The notes: generated by a model not told the origin, from the letters alone. Positions 35,742 to 44,906 are shown, counted from the stretch's first letter. The stretch: DNA of 64,000 bases from Anaerolineaceae bacterium (GCA_020350285.1 CP070708.1:1156246-1220245), one strand, 5' to 3'. Numbers and translations are program-made.

Positions 35742-37538
35742 ATGGGTACAGAATCTTGGAGCGAGATTAGTCGTGGCTTGGTGGATGTCGCCATGGGCCG
35801 AAATCCGGCCACTTTGGTTATCAAGGGTGGGCGTTGGGTTTGTGTTCAGTCAGGTGAAATTATCGAGGCCACCGATATCGCGATCTTGGGTAAGCGTATC
35901 GCCTACGTAGGTCCGGATGCTGGCCATACGATCGGTCCAGAGACAAAGATCATCGAGGCTCAAGGCCGCCATTTGGTCCCAGGTTTGTTGGATGGTCATG
36001 TGCATGTCGAATCGGGGATGTTGACAGTCACCGAATTTGTGCGCGCAGTTCTGCCTCACGGAACGACGGGGATGTTTGTCGATCCCCATGAAATCGCGAA
36101 TGTATTTGGGTTGAAGGGTGTGCGGATGATGGTTGATGAAGCCGCGATCCAACCCATTCATGTGTGGGTTCAAATGCCATCATGTGTGCCCTCTGCACCT
36201 GGGTTGGAGACGCCCGGAGCTGAGATTGGTCCTGCAGAGGTAGCTGAAGCGATGAACTGGCCGGGCATCATCGGGCTAGGCGAGATGATGAACTTCCCTG
36301 GTGTCTATTTCAGTGATGTGAAGATGCACGAGGAGATGGCGAAAACCCGAGATGCGAAAAAAGTGATTGGGGGACACTATGCCTCTCCGGATCTCGGTTT
36401 GCCCTTCCATGGGTATGTGGCTGGAGGACCGGAAGACGATCATGAAGGCACACGTTTGGAGGATGCCGTCGCTCGAATCCGCCAGGGGATGAAGGCTATG
36501 CTTCGTTATGGTTCTGGTTGGCTTGACGTCGCCGCCCAAATCAAAGCGGTGACCGAGCTGGGCTTGGATCCAAGACATTTCCTCCTCGTGACCGATGACA
36601 TTCATTCCGGCACCTTGGTCCACGAAGGACATATGGATCGGGTCCTACGCCACACCATGGAACAAGGCGTGAGCCCGATGACAGCGATTCAGATGGCCAC
36701 GCTCAACACCGCGGAGCATTTTGGCGTTGCACGTGATGTGGGACAGATCGCCCCCGGTCGTTTCGCCGATATCTTGCTTGTAAGTGATCTACCTAACTTG
36801 GTGATCGATATGGTGATCGCGCGGGGAGACGTGGCAGTTGAGAATGGTGAGTTTTTAATCAACCTACCAGAATTCGAATATCCACCAGAAATTAAGTCCT
36901 CCGTACACGTTGGACGAATGTTATCCAGTGAGGATTTTATCCTCCCCACATCTCGCGAGGGTGAGGTGGAGGTAAATGTTATCGGTGTGATTGAGAATCA
37001 AGCACCCACAAAACATCTCAAACTCAAGCTTCAAGCTGAGGATGGTCAATTAATGGTGGACATGGAGCGCGATCTCGCCAAAGTCGCTCTCGTCGAGCGT
37101 CATCGAGGTACAGGGGATATCAGTGTCGCCCTGGTCCAGGGATTTGGCTTTGACGTTCCATGCGCCATCGGATCGACCGTTGCCCATGATTCCCACCACA
37201 TGATCGTCGTCGGTACGGATGAATCAGATATGGCGGTGGCTGCCAATGAATTAGCCCGAGTCGGAGGAGGACAAGTTGTTGTTCGCCAAGGAGAGATCCT
37301 CGCGCTGGTTGAGTTACCTATTGCTGGATTGATGTCCGATGAACACGCGGAGATCGTAGCTGAGAAAGCCGAAAGTATTTTAGAAGGCTTTCGCCAATGT
37401 GGCTGTACGCTAAACAATGCTAATATGCAATTAAGTCTCTTAGCGTTGGTGGTCATCCCAGATCTTCGGATTTCTGATAAAGGGCTGGTCGATGTCAATC
37501 GATTTGAAGTCATCCCGATCATTGAAAGTGAGACCTGA
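35742..37538 (+). CDS. ade: Adenine deaminase
   Basis: 598 residues, the usual length of the long Ade family. The metal site HVHVESGMLTVTEFVRAVLPHGTTGMFVDPHEIANVFG, together with GHYASPDLG, LVTDDIHSGTLVHEGHMD and the C-terminal EEVNVIGVI-type domain, are diagnostic. It hydrolyses adenine to hypoxanthine and ammonia using Fe(II)/Mn(II). The start follows AGGAGGGCTTGA at good spacing. It is the second gene of the purine unit. Confidence 0.93.
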   Translation: MGTESWSEISRGLVDVAMGRNPATLVIKGGRWVCVQSGEIIEATDIAILGKRIAYVGPDAGHTIGPETKIIEAQGRHLVPGLLDGHVHVESGMLTVTEFVRAVLPHGTTGMFVDPHEIANVFGLKGVRMMVDEAAIQPIHVWVQMPSCVPSAPGLETPGAEIGPAEVAEAMNWPGIIGLGEMMNFPGVYFSDVKMHEEMAKTRDAKKVIGGHYASPDLGLPFHGYVAGGPEDDHEGTRLEDAVARIRQGMKAMLRYGSGWLDVAAQIKAVTELGLDPRHFLLVTDDIHSGTLVHEGHMDRVLRHTMEQGVSPMTAIQMATLNTAEHFGVARDVGQIAPGRFADILLVSDLPNLVIDMVIARGDVAVENGEFLINLPEFEYPPEIKSSVHVGRMLSSEDFILPTSREGEVEVNVIGVIENQAPTKHLKLKLQAEDGQLMVDMERDLAKVALVERHRGTGDISVALVQGFGFDVPCAIGSTVAHDSHHMIVVGTDESDMAVAANELARVGGGQVVVRQGEILALVELPIAGLMSDEHAEIVAEKAESILEGFRQCGCTLNNANMQLSLLALVVIPDLRISDKGLVDVNRFEVIPIIESET

Positions 37539-37616
37539 TAAGGAATAAATTTCATTATTTAGTTTCGTGAGGTTGTTCCTGATCTATATCAACTGGAACG
37601 ACGAGGAGGTTATGCG

Positions 37617-38567
37617 ATGCGTAGTTTTGCGGGACGCGATATCCTTTCTCTGAAGGGGTTTGAGCGTGAAGAATATTTTCGGGTCTTCGAAGTCTGCGAT
37701 AAGTTGGCGCCTATTGCACGGGATCGTCTGATATCCGATTTGTTGGCAAACAAGATTTTGGTAACCGCCTTCTATCAACCGAGTACCAGAACCCGTTTGG
37801 CACACGAGGCTGCGATGCTTCGTTTGGGCGGACAAGTTACGGGCTTTTCCGATGTCAAGATGACCCGAGCTGGGGATTTCTACCAGGAATCGATCAAAGA
37901 TACGGTTCACATGTTGGAATACTATGGCGATGTGATCGTCATGCGTCATTTTCAGCAAGGTGCGCCAGCGGAAGCAGCTCGCTGGGCGAGCATACCCGTT
38001 ATCAACGCAGGGGATGGTTGGGGAGAGCACCCCACACAGGTGCTGACCGATATGTACACAATCTTCAAGGAAATGGGTCGCTTGGATGGCTTACATTTCG
38101 TGCTGGTGGGTGACATGCGTATGCGTACTATGCATTCGATGAGCTACGCGATGGCGCAATTTGATATCGAAGCGACCTACATATCTCCACCAGAGATGTC
38201 CTTAACGGATGAATTTAAAGTGGAAATCGATGAGCTCAATCTGCGTTATCGAGAGGTGGAGCATATCGAGGAGGCCATCGCCGACGCCGACGTGATCTAT
38301 ATGGAACCCGTGGTTCAGCCTGACTATACTAAGAGTCGTGACGAACGCGAAGGCGATGTTGGACTCACCCCTGCTAACTATCAAGTTACCAAGAAGCTGA
38401 TGCGAAGTGCCAAACCGGATTCGATCATCCTGCATTCACTGCCTCGGATGGATGAGTTATTGGAGGAGGTTGATTACACGCGTCATGCTCGATATTGGGT
38501 TGAGGCCTTTAACGGCGTTGTGATGCGTATGGGACTACTGGCATTGGTTTTGGGAGCGATGGAGTGA
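37617..38567 (+). CDS. Aspartate-transcarbamylase-like carbamoyltransferase with altered substrate site
   Basis: 316 residues, clearly homologous to PyrB catalytic chains. Carbamoyl-phosphate residues are kept: PSTRTR, VMRHF, HPTQ, GDMRMRTMHS and the HSLPR end motif. Against E. coli PyrB, however, the 80s loop (SLGKKGE, with Lys84 that contacts aspartate) reads RAGDFYQES here, without a Lys, and the RVQKER segment (Arg229, Gln231) reads PVVQPDY. The aspartate-binding residues are thus missing or displaced. Probably it carbamoylates, or decarbamoylates, another compound. Its placement between ade and ygeW in a purine island supports a catabolic carbamoyl-transfer role (inference). Confidence 0.85.
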   Translation: MRSFAGRDILSLKGFEREEYFRVFEVCDKLAPIARDRLISDLLANKILVTAFYQPSTRTRLAHEAAMLRLGGQVTGFSDVKMTRAGDFYQESIKDTVHMLEYYGDVIVMRHFQQGAPAEAARWASIPVINAGDGWGEHPTQVLTDMYTIFKEMGRLDGLHFVLVGDMRMRTMHSMSYAMAQFDIEATYISPPEMSLTDEFKVEIDELNLRYREVEHIEEAIADADVIYMEPVVQPDYTKSRDEREGDVGLTPANYQVTKKLMRSAKPDSIILHSLPRMDELLEEVDYTRHARYWVEAFNGVVMRMGLLALVLGAME

Positions 38568-38585
38568 GGTAGGGATTAGGGATCA

Positions 38586-38632
38586 GTGATCAGGATGCAT
38601 CTTATTCCACCTAATCCCTGATCCCTGATCCC
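38586..38632 (+). repeat. GATCAG-type inverted repeat between the two carbamoyltransferase genes
   Basis: A run of GGGATCAG/GATCAGG units is answered by CCTGATCCCTGATCCCT 20-odd bases later, giving an imperfect stem of about 16 bp. It resembles the GATCAG iterations near 13280 and may affect mRNA stability between the two genes. Confidence 0.45.
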
Positions 38633-38675
38633 TTTCCACCATTTTCATCTATCAGATTTAGGGGAGAGGATCCCA

Positions 38676-39656
38676 ATGCAAACTGATCTTAGAGGTAGAA
38701 ACCTCATCAGCGATCTTGATTTCAGCAAAGAAGAAGTCGAGACTGTGATCGATGTAGCCTTTGATTTGAAGCGTAAACGCGCCTTGGGCGAGCCACATCC
38801 ATACTTGCGTGATAAGGTGCTAGCGATGTTGTTCTTTTTCTCCAGCACACGCACTCGTGGCTCCTTCGAAGCAGGGATGGCGCAACTCGGTGGGCATGCC
38901 GCCTTCATTGAATCAAGGACCACCCAGATATCGCATGGAGATACCGAAAAAGAGATGGGAGACATCTTCGGTCGCTATTTCGATGGGATTGCGATCAGGC
39001 ATGTTGACTGGGGAATTGGAAATCGTTATCTCAATCTTGTTGCCGAAGCGTCTCGCGTGCCAGTCCTCAACATGCAATGTGACTTCTATCATCCCTTTCA
39101 GATATTGGCTGATCTGATGACCATCATGGAGAAAAAGGGTCGCGACCTGAGGGGAAGGCGTATGGTGGTCTCCTGGGCCTACGCGGCCTCCTATTTGAAA
39201 CCCATTTCCGTGCCACAGTCACTCATCCTGCAGATGCCGCGCTTTGGCTTAGATCTCGTACTGGCGCACCCATCGGAATTCAAACTTATGCCGGAGATCA
39301 TGGAACAAGCGCAAGAACAAGCACGGAAGTACAGCACTGCCTTTGATGTAGTGGATGACATGGACACAGCGTTCAAGGACGCCGATATCCTTTACGCCAA
39401 GTCTTGGGGTCCATTGTTGACAACCACCGATCCTGATGAAGGCAAGCGTATCCAAGATCAGTATCAGGACTGGATCACGGATGAGCGAAAGGTAGCCCTT
39501 GCCAAGCAGGATGCGATCTACATGCACCCACTCCCAGCCGATCGCAACATTGAGGTCACCGATGAGGTGATCGATGGACCCCATAGCGTTGTCTTCGATG
39601 AGGCGGAGAACCGTCTGCATGTTCAGAAAGCGGTGATGGCGCTGACGATGGGTTGA
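38676..39656 (+). CDS. ygeW: YgeW-type carbamoyltransferase
   Basis: 326 residues. It has the carbamoyltransferase motifs SSTRTRGSFEAGM, HPFQILADLMTI and MHPLPADR. The central block MVVSWAYAASYLKPISVPQ and LAHPSEFKLMPEIME resembles, as I recall it, the YgeW block WAY.PSY.KP.SVPQ, and SHGDTEKEMG matches its IAHGET region, so this is a YgeW orthologue rather than OTCase or ATCase. In E. coli YgeW belongs to the yge/ygf anaerobic purine-degradation cluster. The protein is about 70 residues shorter than E. coli YgeW. A GGGGAGAGG ribosome binding site precedes the ATG. Confidence 0.85.
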   Translation: MQTDLRGRNLISDLDFSKEEVETVIDVAFDLKRKRALGEPHPYLRDKVLAMLFFFSSTRTRGSFEAGMAQLGGHAAFIESRTTQISHGDTEKEMGDIFGRYFDGIAIRHVDWGIGNRYLNLVAEASRVPVLNMQCDFYHPFQILADLMTIMEKKGRDLRGRRMVVSWAYAASYLKPISVPQSLILQMPRFGLDLVLAHPSEFKLMPEIMEQAQEQARKYSTAFDVVDDMDTAFKDADILYAKSWGPLLTTTDPDEGKRIQDQYQDWITDERKVALAKQDAIYMHPLPADRNIEVTDEVIDGPHSVVFDEAENRLHVQKAVMALTMG

Positions 39657-39966
39657 GATGTATCATCGTAGGAGAACGATCATTCCTTACGAAGTTTAAC
39701 TGACCAGAAGCGGTTGATCATTAAACTTAGGGTATTTGGCAAAGTCCGCCATCAAGAATATGATAGGGCAATGATCTGCAAGGTGTTAAAAAAGCGCCGA
39801 ACGCATGCACATCATATGTCCACTAGCTAATGAGATGGGAAAATGGATAATCTCATAAAGAGAGTGTTACAAATGCTGAGAGGAGGTGATTAGGCGGCCA
39901 ACTTGAACAGTTAAGATCACACCCAACTTACCACTTTGGTTGATAGATCATGAGGAGGAGTCTCAG
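39657..39966. other. Structured leader and intergenic region before the BMP gene
   Basis: 310 bases. It holds an 8-bp inverted repeat AAGTTTAA (39692-39699) / TTAAACTT (39721-39728) near the ygeW end, the promoter above, a 7-bp inverted repeat ATGAGAT (39830-39836) / ATCTCAT (39850-39856), and a full-length Shine-Dalgarno-like AGGAGGTGAT (39881-39890) with no start codon nearby. Its complement-like ATCACACC follows at 39916-39923. No known riboswitch could be matched by eye. Confidence 0.5.
39736..39764 (+). promoter_or_regulatory. Candidate sigma70-type promoter of the BMP transporter operon
   Basis: TTGGCA (39736-39741), 17-nt spacer, TATGAT (39759-39764), five of six matches in each hexamer, the best promoter-like match I found. 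It predicts a leader of nearly 200 bases before the BMP gene. Confidence 0.6.
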
Positions 39967-41196
39967 ATGTCAGATAAAAAGATATGGCATGTCATTGCCC
40001 TATCACTGATCTTGGTCATGCTTACCGCAGCTTGTGCACCAGAACCTGTGGTTGAGACCGTGATTGTCCCCGAAGAGGTCGAAGTCGAGAAAGAAGTAGC
40101 GCCAACGATGAAGGCCTGCTTCATTTATGTTGGGCCCATTGGCGATTATGGCTGGACCCACGCGCACAATGAGGGCAGGCTCTATGTCGAAGAACAATTC
40201 GATTGGCTGGAGACGGCGTATGCCGAGTCCGTTGTCGAGGCCGACGTAGATCGCTTTCTTGATCGGTTTGTGGTGGAAGAGGCGTGCGATGTGGTTTTCA
40301 CCACCAGTTTCGGGTTCATGGATGGGACGCTGGCTGCGGCCCAGAAATATCCGGACACGTTGTTCTTCCACTGCTCCGGTTTTATGCGCGCCCCGAACTT
40401 GGGGAATTACATGGCCGATTTCTATCAGGTTTACTATCTTAATGGCCTGATGGCAGGCGCATTGAGCCAAACAGGAAAGATCGGTTATGTGGGAGCACAC
40501 CCGATCCCCGAAGTGGTCCGCCACATCAACGCTTTCACCTTGGGGGTTCAGGAGGTGAATCCTGATGCCACGGTGGATGTCCGCTGGCTGTTTTCATGGT
40601 ACGACCCAGCCGCAGCACGCGAGGCCTCCGAGGCGCTCATCGCAGCTGGTGTCGACACATTAGCCTTTACGGAGGACTCACCCGCTGTTGTCGAGGTCGG
40701 TCAGGAGTACACAGAGGCTGGAACACCTATTTACACCTTCAGTCACTACAGTCCCATGGGAGATTTTGGACCAGATTCGGCTGTGAGCGGCCAACTCGTC
40801 GATTGGGGGATCATCTATGAGGACGTCCTGATGAAGGCGTATCTGGGGGTATACGACAACTCCAACCTGCAAGATATCGACTACTGGTATCTGATGCGTG
40901 AGGGCGGTGCGATTCTCGGTGCTCGCTTTGATGAGCCGATCAATCCGATTTTCGAGGACGATCTTAAAGCAGTCACCGTGACAGATGCGTTCCTTGGCGA
41001 GATCAGCGTCTATGATCTGATTTTCACACGCATCGATCAAATGAAAGATCCAGCGATGCTGTTTGATCCGTTCAGCGGTCCTATATATGACCAGGATGGA
41101 AATCTCATGATCGAGGCTGGTCAGCGGGCGAGTTATGGCGAATTACTGAGCATCGATTGGTTCGTCGAGGGCAACATCGGCAGCATCCCTCGGTAG
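39967..41196 (+). CDS. BMP-family (PnrA-like) ABC transporter substrate-binding lipoprotein
   Basis: 409 residues from ATG 39967 with GAGGAGGAG upstream. The signal ends in LTAAC (Cys near 21). The mature part shows the BMP/Med family features: KACFIYVGPIGDYGWTHAHNEGR, DVVFTTSFGFMDGTLAAAQKYP, GKIGYVGAHPIPEVVRHINAFTLG. BMP-family proteins bind nucleosides or nucleobases (PnrA, BmpA), less often riboflavin (RfuA). With ade, ygeW and xdhD around it, a purine ligand is likely here (inference). It starts the transporter operon. Confidence 0.9.
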   Translation: MSDKKIWHVIALSLILVMLTAACAPEPVVETVIVPEEVEVEKEVAPTMKACFIYVGPIGDYGWTHAHNEGRLYVEEQFDWLETAYAESVVEADVDRFLDRFVVEEACDVVFTTSFGFMDGTLAAAQKYPDTLFFHCSGFMRAPNLGNYMADFYQVYYLNGLMAGALSQTGKIGYVGAHPIPEVVRHINAFTLGVQEVNPDATVDVRWLFSWYDPAAAREASEALIAAGVDTLAFTEDSPAVVEVGQEYTEAGTPIYTFSHYSPMGDFGPDSAVSGQLVDWGIIYEDVLMKAYLGVYDNSNLQDIDYWYLMREGGAILGARFDEPINPIFEDDLKAVTVTDAFLGEISVYDLIFTRIDQMKDPAMLFDPFSGPIYDQDGNLMIEAGQRASYGELLSIDWFVEGNIGSIPR

Positions 41197-41233
41197 CATA
41201 TAGGAAGTAGTAAAAACAGATTCCAGAGAGTGA

Positions 41234-41262
41234 CCTGGGGGTACCACCCTGGTACCCCCAGG
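41234..41262 (+). promoter_or_regulatory. Perfect 12-bp hairpin between BMP and ATPase genes
   Basis: CCTGGGGGTACC (41234-41245) pairs exactly with 41251-41262, loop ACCCT. No T-run follows, so it more likely stabilises the upstream mRNA or sets relative expression than terminates. It lies 37 bases after the BMP stop and 20 before the ATPase start. Confidence 0.65.
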
Positions 41263-41282
41263 TTGGTAAAGAGGGATTGGCA

Positions 41283-42818
41283 TTGAGCGAAGAAGTCATT
41301 CCTGTGGTGTCGATGCGCGGTATCGAAAAACGCTTCCCCGGCGTGTTGGCCAATGATCGGGTCGATTTTGAGGTACGCCCTGGGGAGATCCATGCCTTGC
41401 TTGGGGAGAACGGTGCCGGAAAAACGACGTTGATGAATATCCTCTATGGCATCTATCAACCCGATGGGGGAGAGATACTGATTCGGGGTGAATCGGTAGT
41501 CATCCATTCACCCCGAGAGGCCATCGAGCTTGGCATTGGCATGGTTCATCAACACTTCCGTTTGGTGACCTCACATTCAGTGGCGGAGAATATTGTCCTG
41601 GGGTTGCCGGGAAACCTCTTCTTTCCTGAGCAGGCAGCACGAGAGAAAATTGAGGAGTTTTCAGATCGGTACAATCTCACCGTCGATCCCGAGGCTCGAA
41701 TTTGGCAGCTCTCTGCCGGTGAACAACAGCGGGTTGAGATCATCAAGGCGCTTTATCGTGGGGCTGAGATCTTGATCATGGATGAGCCGACCTCCATGCT
41801 GACACCGGGTGAGGTGGAAGATCTATTCACTGTCTTACGGCGGATGGCCAACGAAGGGAACACGATCATCTTCATCAGTCATAAGTTGGACGAGGTGATG
41901 GCTGTGAGCGATCGGGTTACCGTGCTTCGTCAGGGGCGTGTTGAAGCCACGCTTGAGACAGCTCAGACGGAAAAACGCGAGCTTGCACGGTTGATGGTAG
42001 GGCGTGAGGTCCTCTTCCGGATCGAGAAAAATGAAATCAAGCTGGGTGAGGAGGTTCTCCGTATTGAGGGGTTGCATGCGCTGAATGACAAGGGATTGCC
42101 TGCAATTTCGGGCGTTTCGTTAAGGATTGCACGAGGGGAGATTCTAGGGATCGCTGGGGTAGCTGGTAACGGACAACGTGAGTTGGTAGAGACCATCGCC
42201 GGATTGAGGCCTGCAACAGGTGGTCATATCTTCGTCAGTGGTCACGAGATCACCAGCAGATCACCACGTGAGATCATCGAGAAAGACGTTTGCTTTGTTC
42301 CCGGTGAAAGGCTTACGGCTTTAGTGCCCGAGATGAGTGTGACCGAAAACCTGATCTTAAAGACATATCGAGATCAACGCTTTATCCGTGGATTATTTTT
42401 TAATACGCGTGAAATTAACTCTCATGCTGATGATTTGATAGAACGTTATGCAGTAACTACACCTACCAGGGATACCCCTCTGAAATTACTCTCTGGTGGG
42501 AACATTCAACGCGTGATGTTGGCACGCGAAACATCCGGTAAGCCCGCGCTTCTTATCGCAGCACATCCAACCAGTGGTCTTGACGTGGGAGCCATCGAAT
42601 ACATTTGGCAATTGCTTTTAAAAGAACGTGAGCGAGGTACCGCCGTTTTGTTGGTCTCTGAAGATCTGGAGGAAGCGCTTACTTTGAGCGACAGGATCGC
42701 GGTTATCTTCGAGGGTGAGTTAATGGGTATAGTCCCCTCTGTTGATACTGATTTGGAGGAAATTGGGTTAATGATGGCAGGTGCGCATCGTCTCCCAGTG
42801 CCGGAGGCGGGGGAGTGA
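41283..42818 (+). CDS. Duplicated ABC ATPase of nucleoside/nucleobase transporter
   Basis: 511 residues starting at a TTG (41283) with GAGGG seven bases upstream; an alternative TTG at 41277 is too close to it. Two ABC domains: the first has LGENGAGKTTLM, SAGEQQRVEI and ILIMDEPTSML; the second has the altered P-loop GVAGNGQREL, LSGGNIQRVMLARE and AAHPTSGLDVGAIE. This is the YufO/RbsA-like pattern of BMP-family systems. Stop overlaps the next gene by 4 bases. Confidence 0.93.
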   Translation: MSEEVIPVVSMRGIEKRFPGVLANDRVDFEVRPGEIHALLGENGAGKTTLMNILYGIYQPDGGEILIRGESVVIHSPREAIELGIGMVHQHFRLVTSHSVAENIVLGLPGNLFFPEQAAREKIEEFSDRYNLTVDPEARIWQLSAGEQQRVEIIKALYRGAEILIMDEPTSMLTPGEVEDLFTVLRRMANEGNTIIFISHKLDEVMAVSDRVTVLRQGRVEATLETAQTEKRELARLMVGREVLFRIEKNEIKLGEEVLRIEGLHALNDKGLPAISGVSLRIARGEILGIAGVAGNGQRELVETIAGLRPATGGHIFVSGHEITSRSPREIIEKDVCFVPGERLTALVPEMSVTENLILKTYRDQRFIRGLFFNTREINSHADDLIERYAVTTPTRDTPLKLLSGGNIQRVMLARETSGKPALLIAAHPTSGLDVGAIEYIWQLLLKERERGTAVLLVSEDLEEALTLSDRIAVIFEGELMGIVPSVDTDLEEIGLMMAGAHRLPVPEAGE

Positions 42819-43903
42819 ATGGCTTTCCGGCCCTTGAGGTAGAAAAACGGCGCACTGTTCCCCGTTGGCTGCAATTCATCGCACCGATAATCTCACTGGT
42901 CCTAGCTTTGGTGGCAATTGGGATCATTTTTCAAGCCTTAGGTATCGATCCGCTATTCGCATACGAAGAGATCTTTAACGGTGCGTTTGGCTCCTCTTAT
43001 GGGTTCTCCGAGACGGTGGTCAAATCCATCCCGTTGATGCTGACCGGCATCGGCCTTACTTTGGCGTTTCGAGCTCGTTTCTGGAATATTGGTGCTGAAG
43101 GCCAATTGTTGATTGGAGCCACGTGCGCTACCGGTTTGGCTTTGGCATTCCCCGATTGGCCGAGATGGTTGATCATGCCACTGATGTTCATCATCGGCTT
43201 CATCGGCGGTGCACTTTGGGGGATCATACCGGCTTTGCTTAAAGCGCGTTGGCGTGTAGATGAGGTGATTACCAGTTTGATGTTGGTGTACATCGCTAGC
43301 AACTTGGTAAATTATCTCGTCTATGGTCCTTGGAAGGGTCCTGAGGAGATGGGGTTCCCTTATACATCAAAATTCTCCGAGGCGGCACAACTACCACGCT
43401 TATCCTGGACCAGGATACATTACCCTACGCTTATCATAGGCATCGTGATTGCTGTGGTCATTTATCTCCTTCTCACTCGTACGAAATGGGGCTATGAGAT
43501 ACGTGTCACCGGTGAGAACCCCTCCGCGGCACGATACGCCGGGATGAGCTATCTAAAAACGCTTCTCTTGGTCATGATCATTAGCGGTGGCTTAGCCGGG
43601 TTGGCTGGCGTGGGTGAAGTGGCAGGGATTCATTTCCGCTTACGTTATCCTGAGGGCATCTCACCGGGCTACGGTTTCACGGCTATTATCGTGGCCTGGC
43701 TCGCACGTCTAAATCCTATTGGTGCAGTGTTGACCTCATTGCTTTTAGGAGGCTTACTCGTAGGTGGCGATGCGATACAGATATCACTTGGTTTGCCGGG
43801 GGCGACGATCTTTGTCTTTAATGGCACGATCCTGTTATTTGTGCTTGGGGGGGATTTATTTGCCCGATACCGAATTCGGGTGAAGAGCAAGACAGAGGGT
43901 TAA
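42815..43903 (+). CDS. ABC transporter permease (BPD_transp_2)
   Basis: 362 residues from a GTG that overlaps the ATPase stop. Many hydrophobic segments; family hallmarks are the ALGIDPLFAYEEIFNGAFGS opening and FRARFWNIGAEGQLLIGATCATG. The EAA-like region NPSAARYAGMSYLKTLLLVMIISG is followed by LAGLAGVGEVAGIHFRL. It pairs with the next gene as a heterodimeric permease (YufP/YufQ type). Confidence 0.92.
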   Translation: MNGFPALEVEKRRTVPRWLQFIAPIISLVLALVAIGIIFQALGIDPLFAYEEIFNGAFGSSYGFSETVVKSIPLMLTGIGLTLAFRARFWNIGAEGQLLIGATCATGLALAFPDWPRWLIMPLMFIIGFIGGALWGIIPALLKARWRVDEVITSLMLVYIASNLVNYLVYGPWKGPEEMGFPYTSKFSEAAQLPRLSWTRIHYPTLIIGIVIAVVIYLLLTRTKWGYEIRVTGENPSAARYAGMSYLKTLLLVMIISGGLAGLAGVGEVAGIHFRLRYPEGISPGYGFTAIIVAWLARLNPIGAVLTSLLLGGLLVGGDAIQISLGLPGATIFVFNGTILLFVLGGDLFARYRIRVKSKTEG

Positions 43904-43905
43904 TC

Positions 43906-44826
43906 ATGCAATTCATCCTGTCCGCTTTACGTGCAGCGATCCCCGCCGGCACACCACTCTTGTTCGGAACACTAGGTGAAGTTTACACAGAACGTTCCGG
44001 TGTATTGAACCTAGGGATAGAAGGCATGATGATCATGGGTTCTGTCACGGCATTTGGGGTAGCACACACGACCGGAAACGTTTGGCTAGCAATTCTCTTG
44101 GCAGCGTTGGCAGGTGGGCTCCTGGCTCTTTTACACGCGTTTGCCAGCATAACGCTGAAGGTGAATCAAGTGGTTTCGGGGTTGGCCATCACGATGCTTG
44201 GCCTCGGTGTGAGCGGGATGATGGGCAAGCGGTACATCGGTCAGCCGTTAGATGCCGGCTTTACTGCAGTGGACATTCCCTTATTAAGTGACATTCCAAT
44301 CTTTGGCCCACTCCTTTTCCAATTTGATCCCCTTGTCTACCTCGCAATTCTCCTCGTCCCCTTATTGTGGTTTGTGCTTTATCGAACTCGCTGGGGCCTT
44401 TCCCTGCGTTCTGTGGGTGAGAGCCCAGCCACTGCGGATGCCTTGGGTGTAAATGTCGTGGCTGTGCGATACGGCGCGGTTTTCTTCGGGGGTTTGTTAG
44501 CTGGGGTGGGTGGAGCGTATCTTTCGGTTGTCTACGCACCCGCCTGGATCGAAGGGATGACAGCAGGAGCGGGATGGATCGTGATCGCTTTGACGATCTT
44601 TGCTATGTGGGATCCCTTGCGCGCTCTATTAGGAGCATATTTATTTGGTGGCGTTCGAGTACTTCAATACCGCCTTCAACCGCTGGGAATTTCCCCGAAC
44701 TTACTGGCGATGCTGCCTTTTATCTTCACCATCCTTGTTTTGGTGGCCAGCGCTGGAGAGGCAATGAGGCGGCGGATAGGTGCTCCTGCAGCTTTGATGC
44801 AGCCTTATACGCGGGAAGAAAGGTAG
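43906..44826 (+). CDS. ABC transporter permease (BPD_transp_2), second subunit
   Basis: 306 residues, beginning two bases after the previous stop. Core features: GTPLLFGTLGEVYTERSGVLNLGIEGMMIMGS, SGLAITMLGLGVSGMMGKRYIG and SVGESPATADALGVNVVAVRYGAVFFGGLLAGVGGAYLSV. It completes a four-gene importer (binding lipoprotein, ATPase, two permeases). Confidence 0.92.
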   Translation: MQFILSALRAAIPAGTPLLFGTLGEVYTERSGVLNLGIEGMMIMGSVTAFGVAHTTGNVWLAILLAALAGGLLALLHAFASITLKVNQVVSGLAITMLGLGVSGMMGKRYIGQPLDAGFTAVDIPLLSDIPIFGPLLFQFDPLVYLAILLVPLLWFVLYRTRWGLSLRSVGESPATADALGVNVVAVRYGAVFFGGLLAGVGGAYLSVVYAPAWIEGMTAGAGWIVIALTIFAMWDPLRALLGAYLFGGVRVLQYRLQPLGISPNLLAMLPFIFTILVLVASAGEAMRRRIGAPAALMQPYTREER

Positions 44827-44906
44827 AGGCTCGTCCTGATAGAGCAGAACGGCAGTGGGGGAAAAGGCGAAAGAATTATCTTGGGTCTAGATCAGCCTTA
44901 TAACGA

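Noticed and set aside
39873-39923. A TPP riboswitch suggested by CTGAGA followed by GAACAGTTAAGAT
   Set aside because: The rest of the TPP consensus and stem pairing could not be found, and the downstream genes are not thiamine-related.
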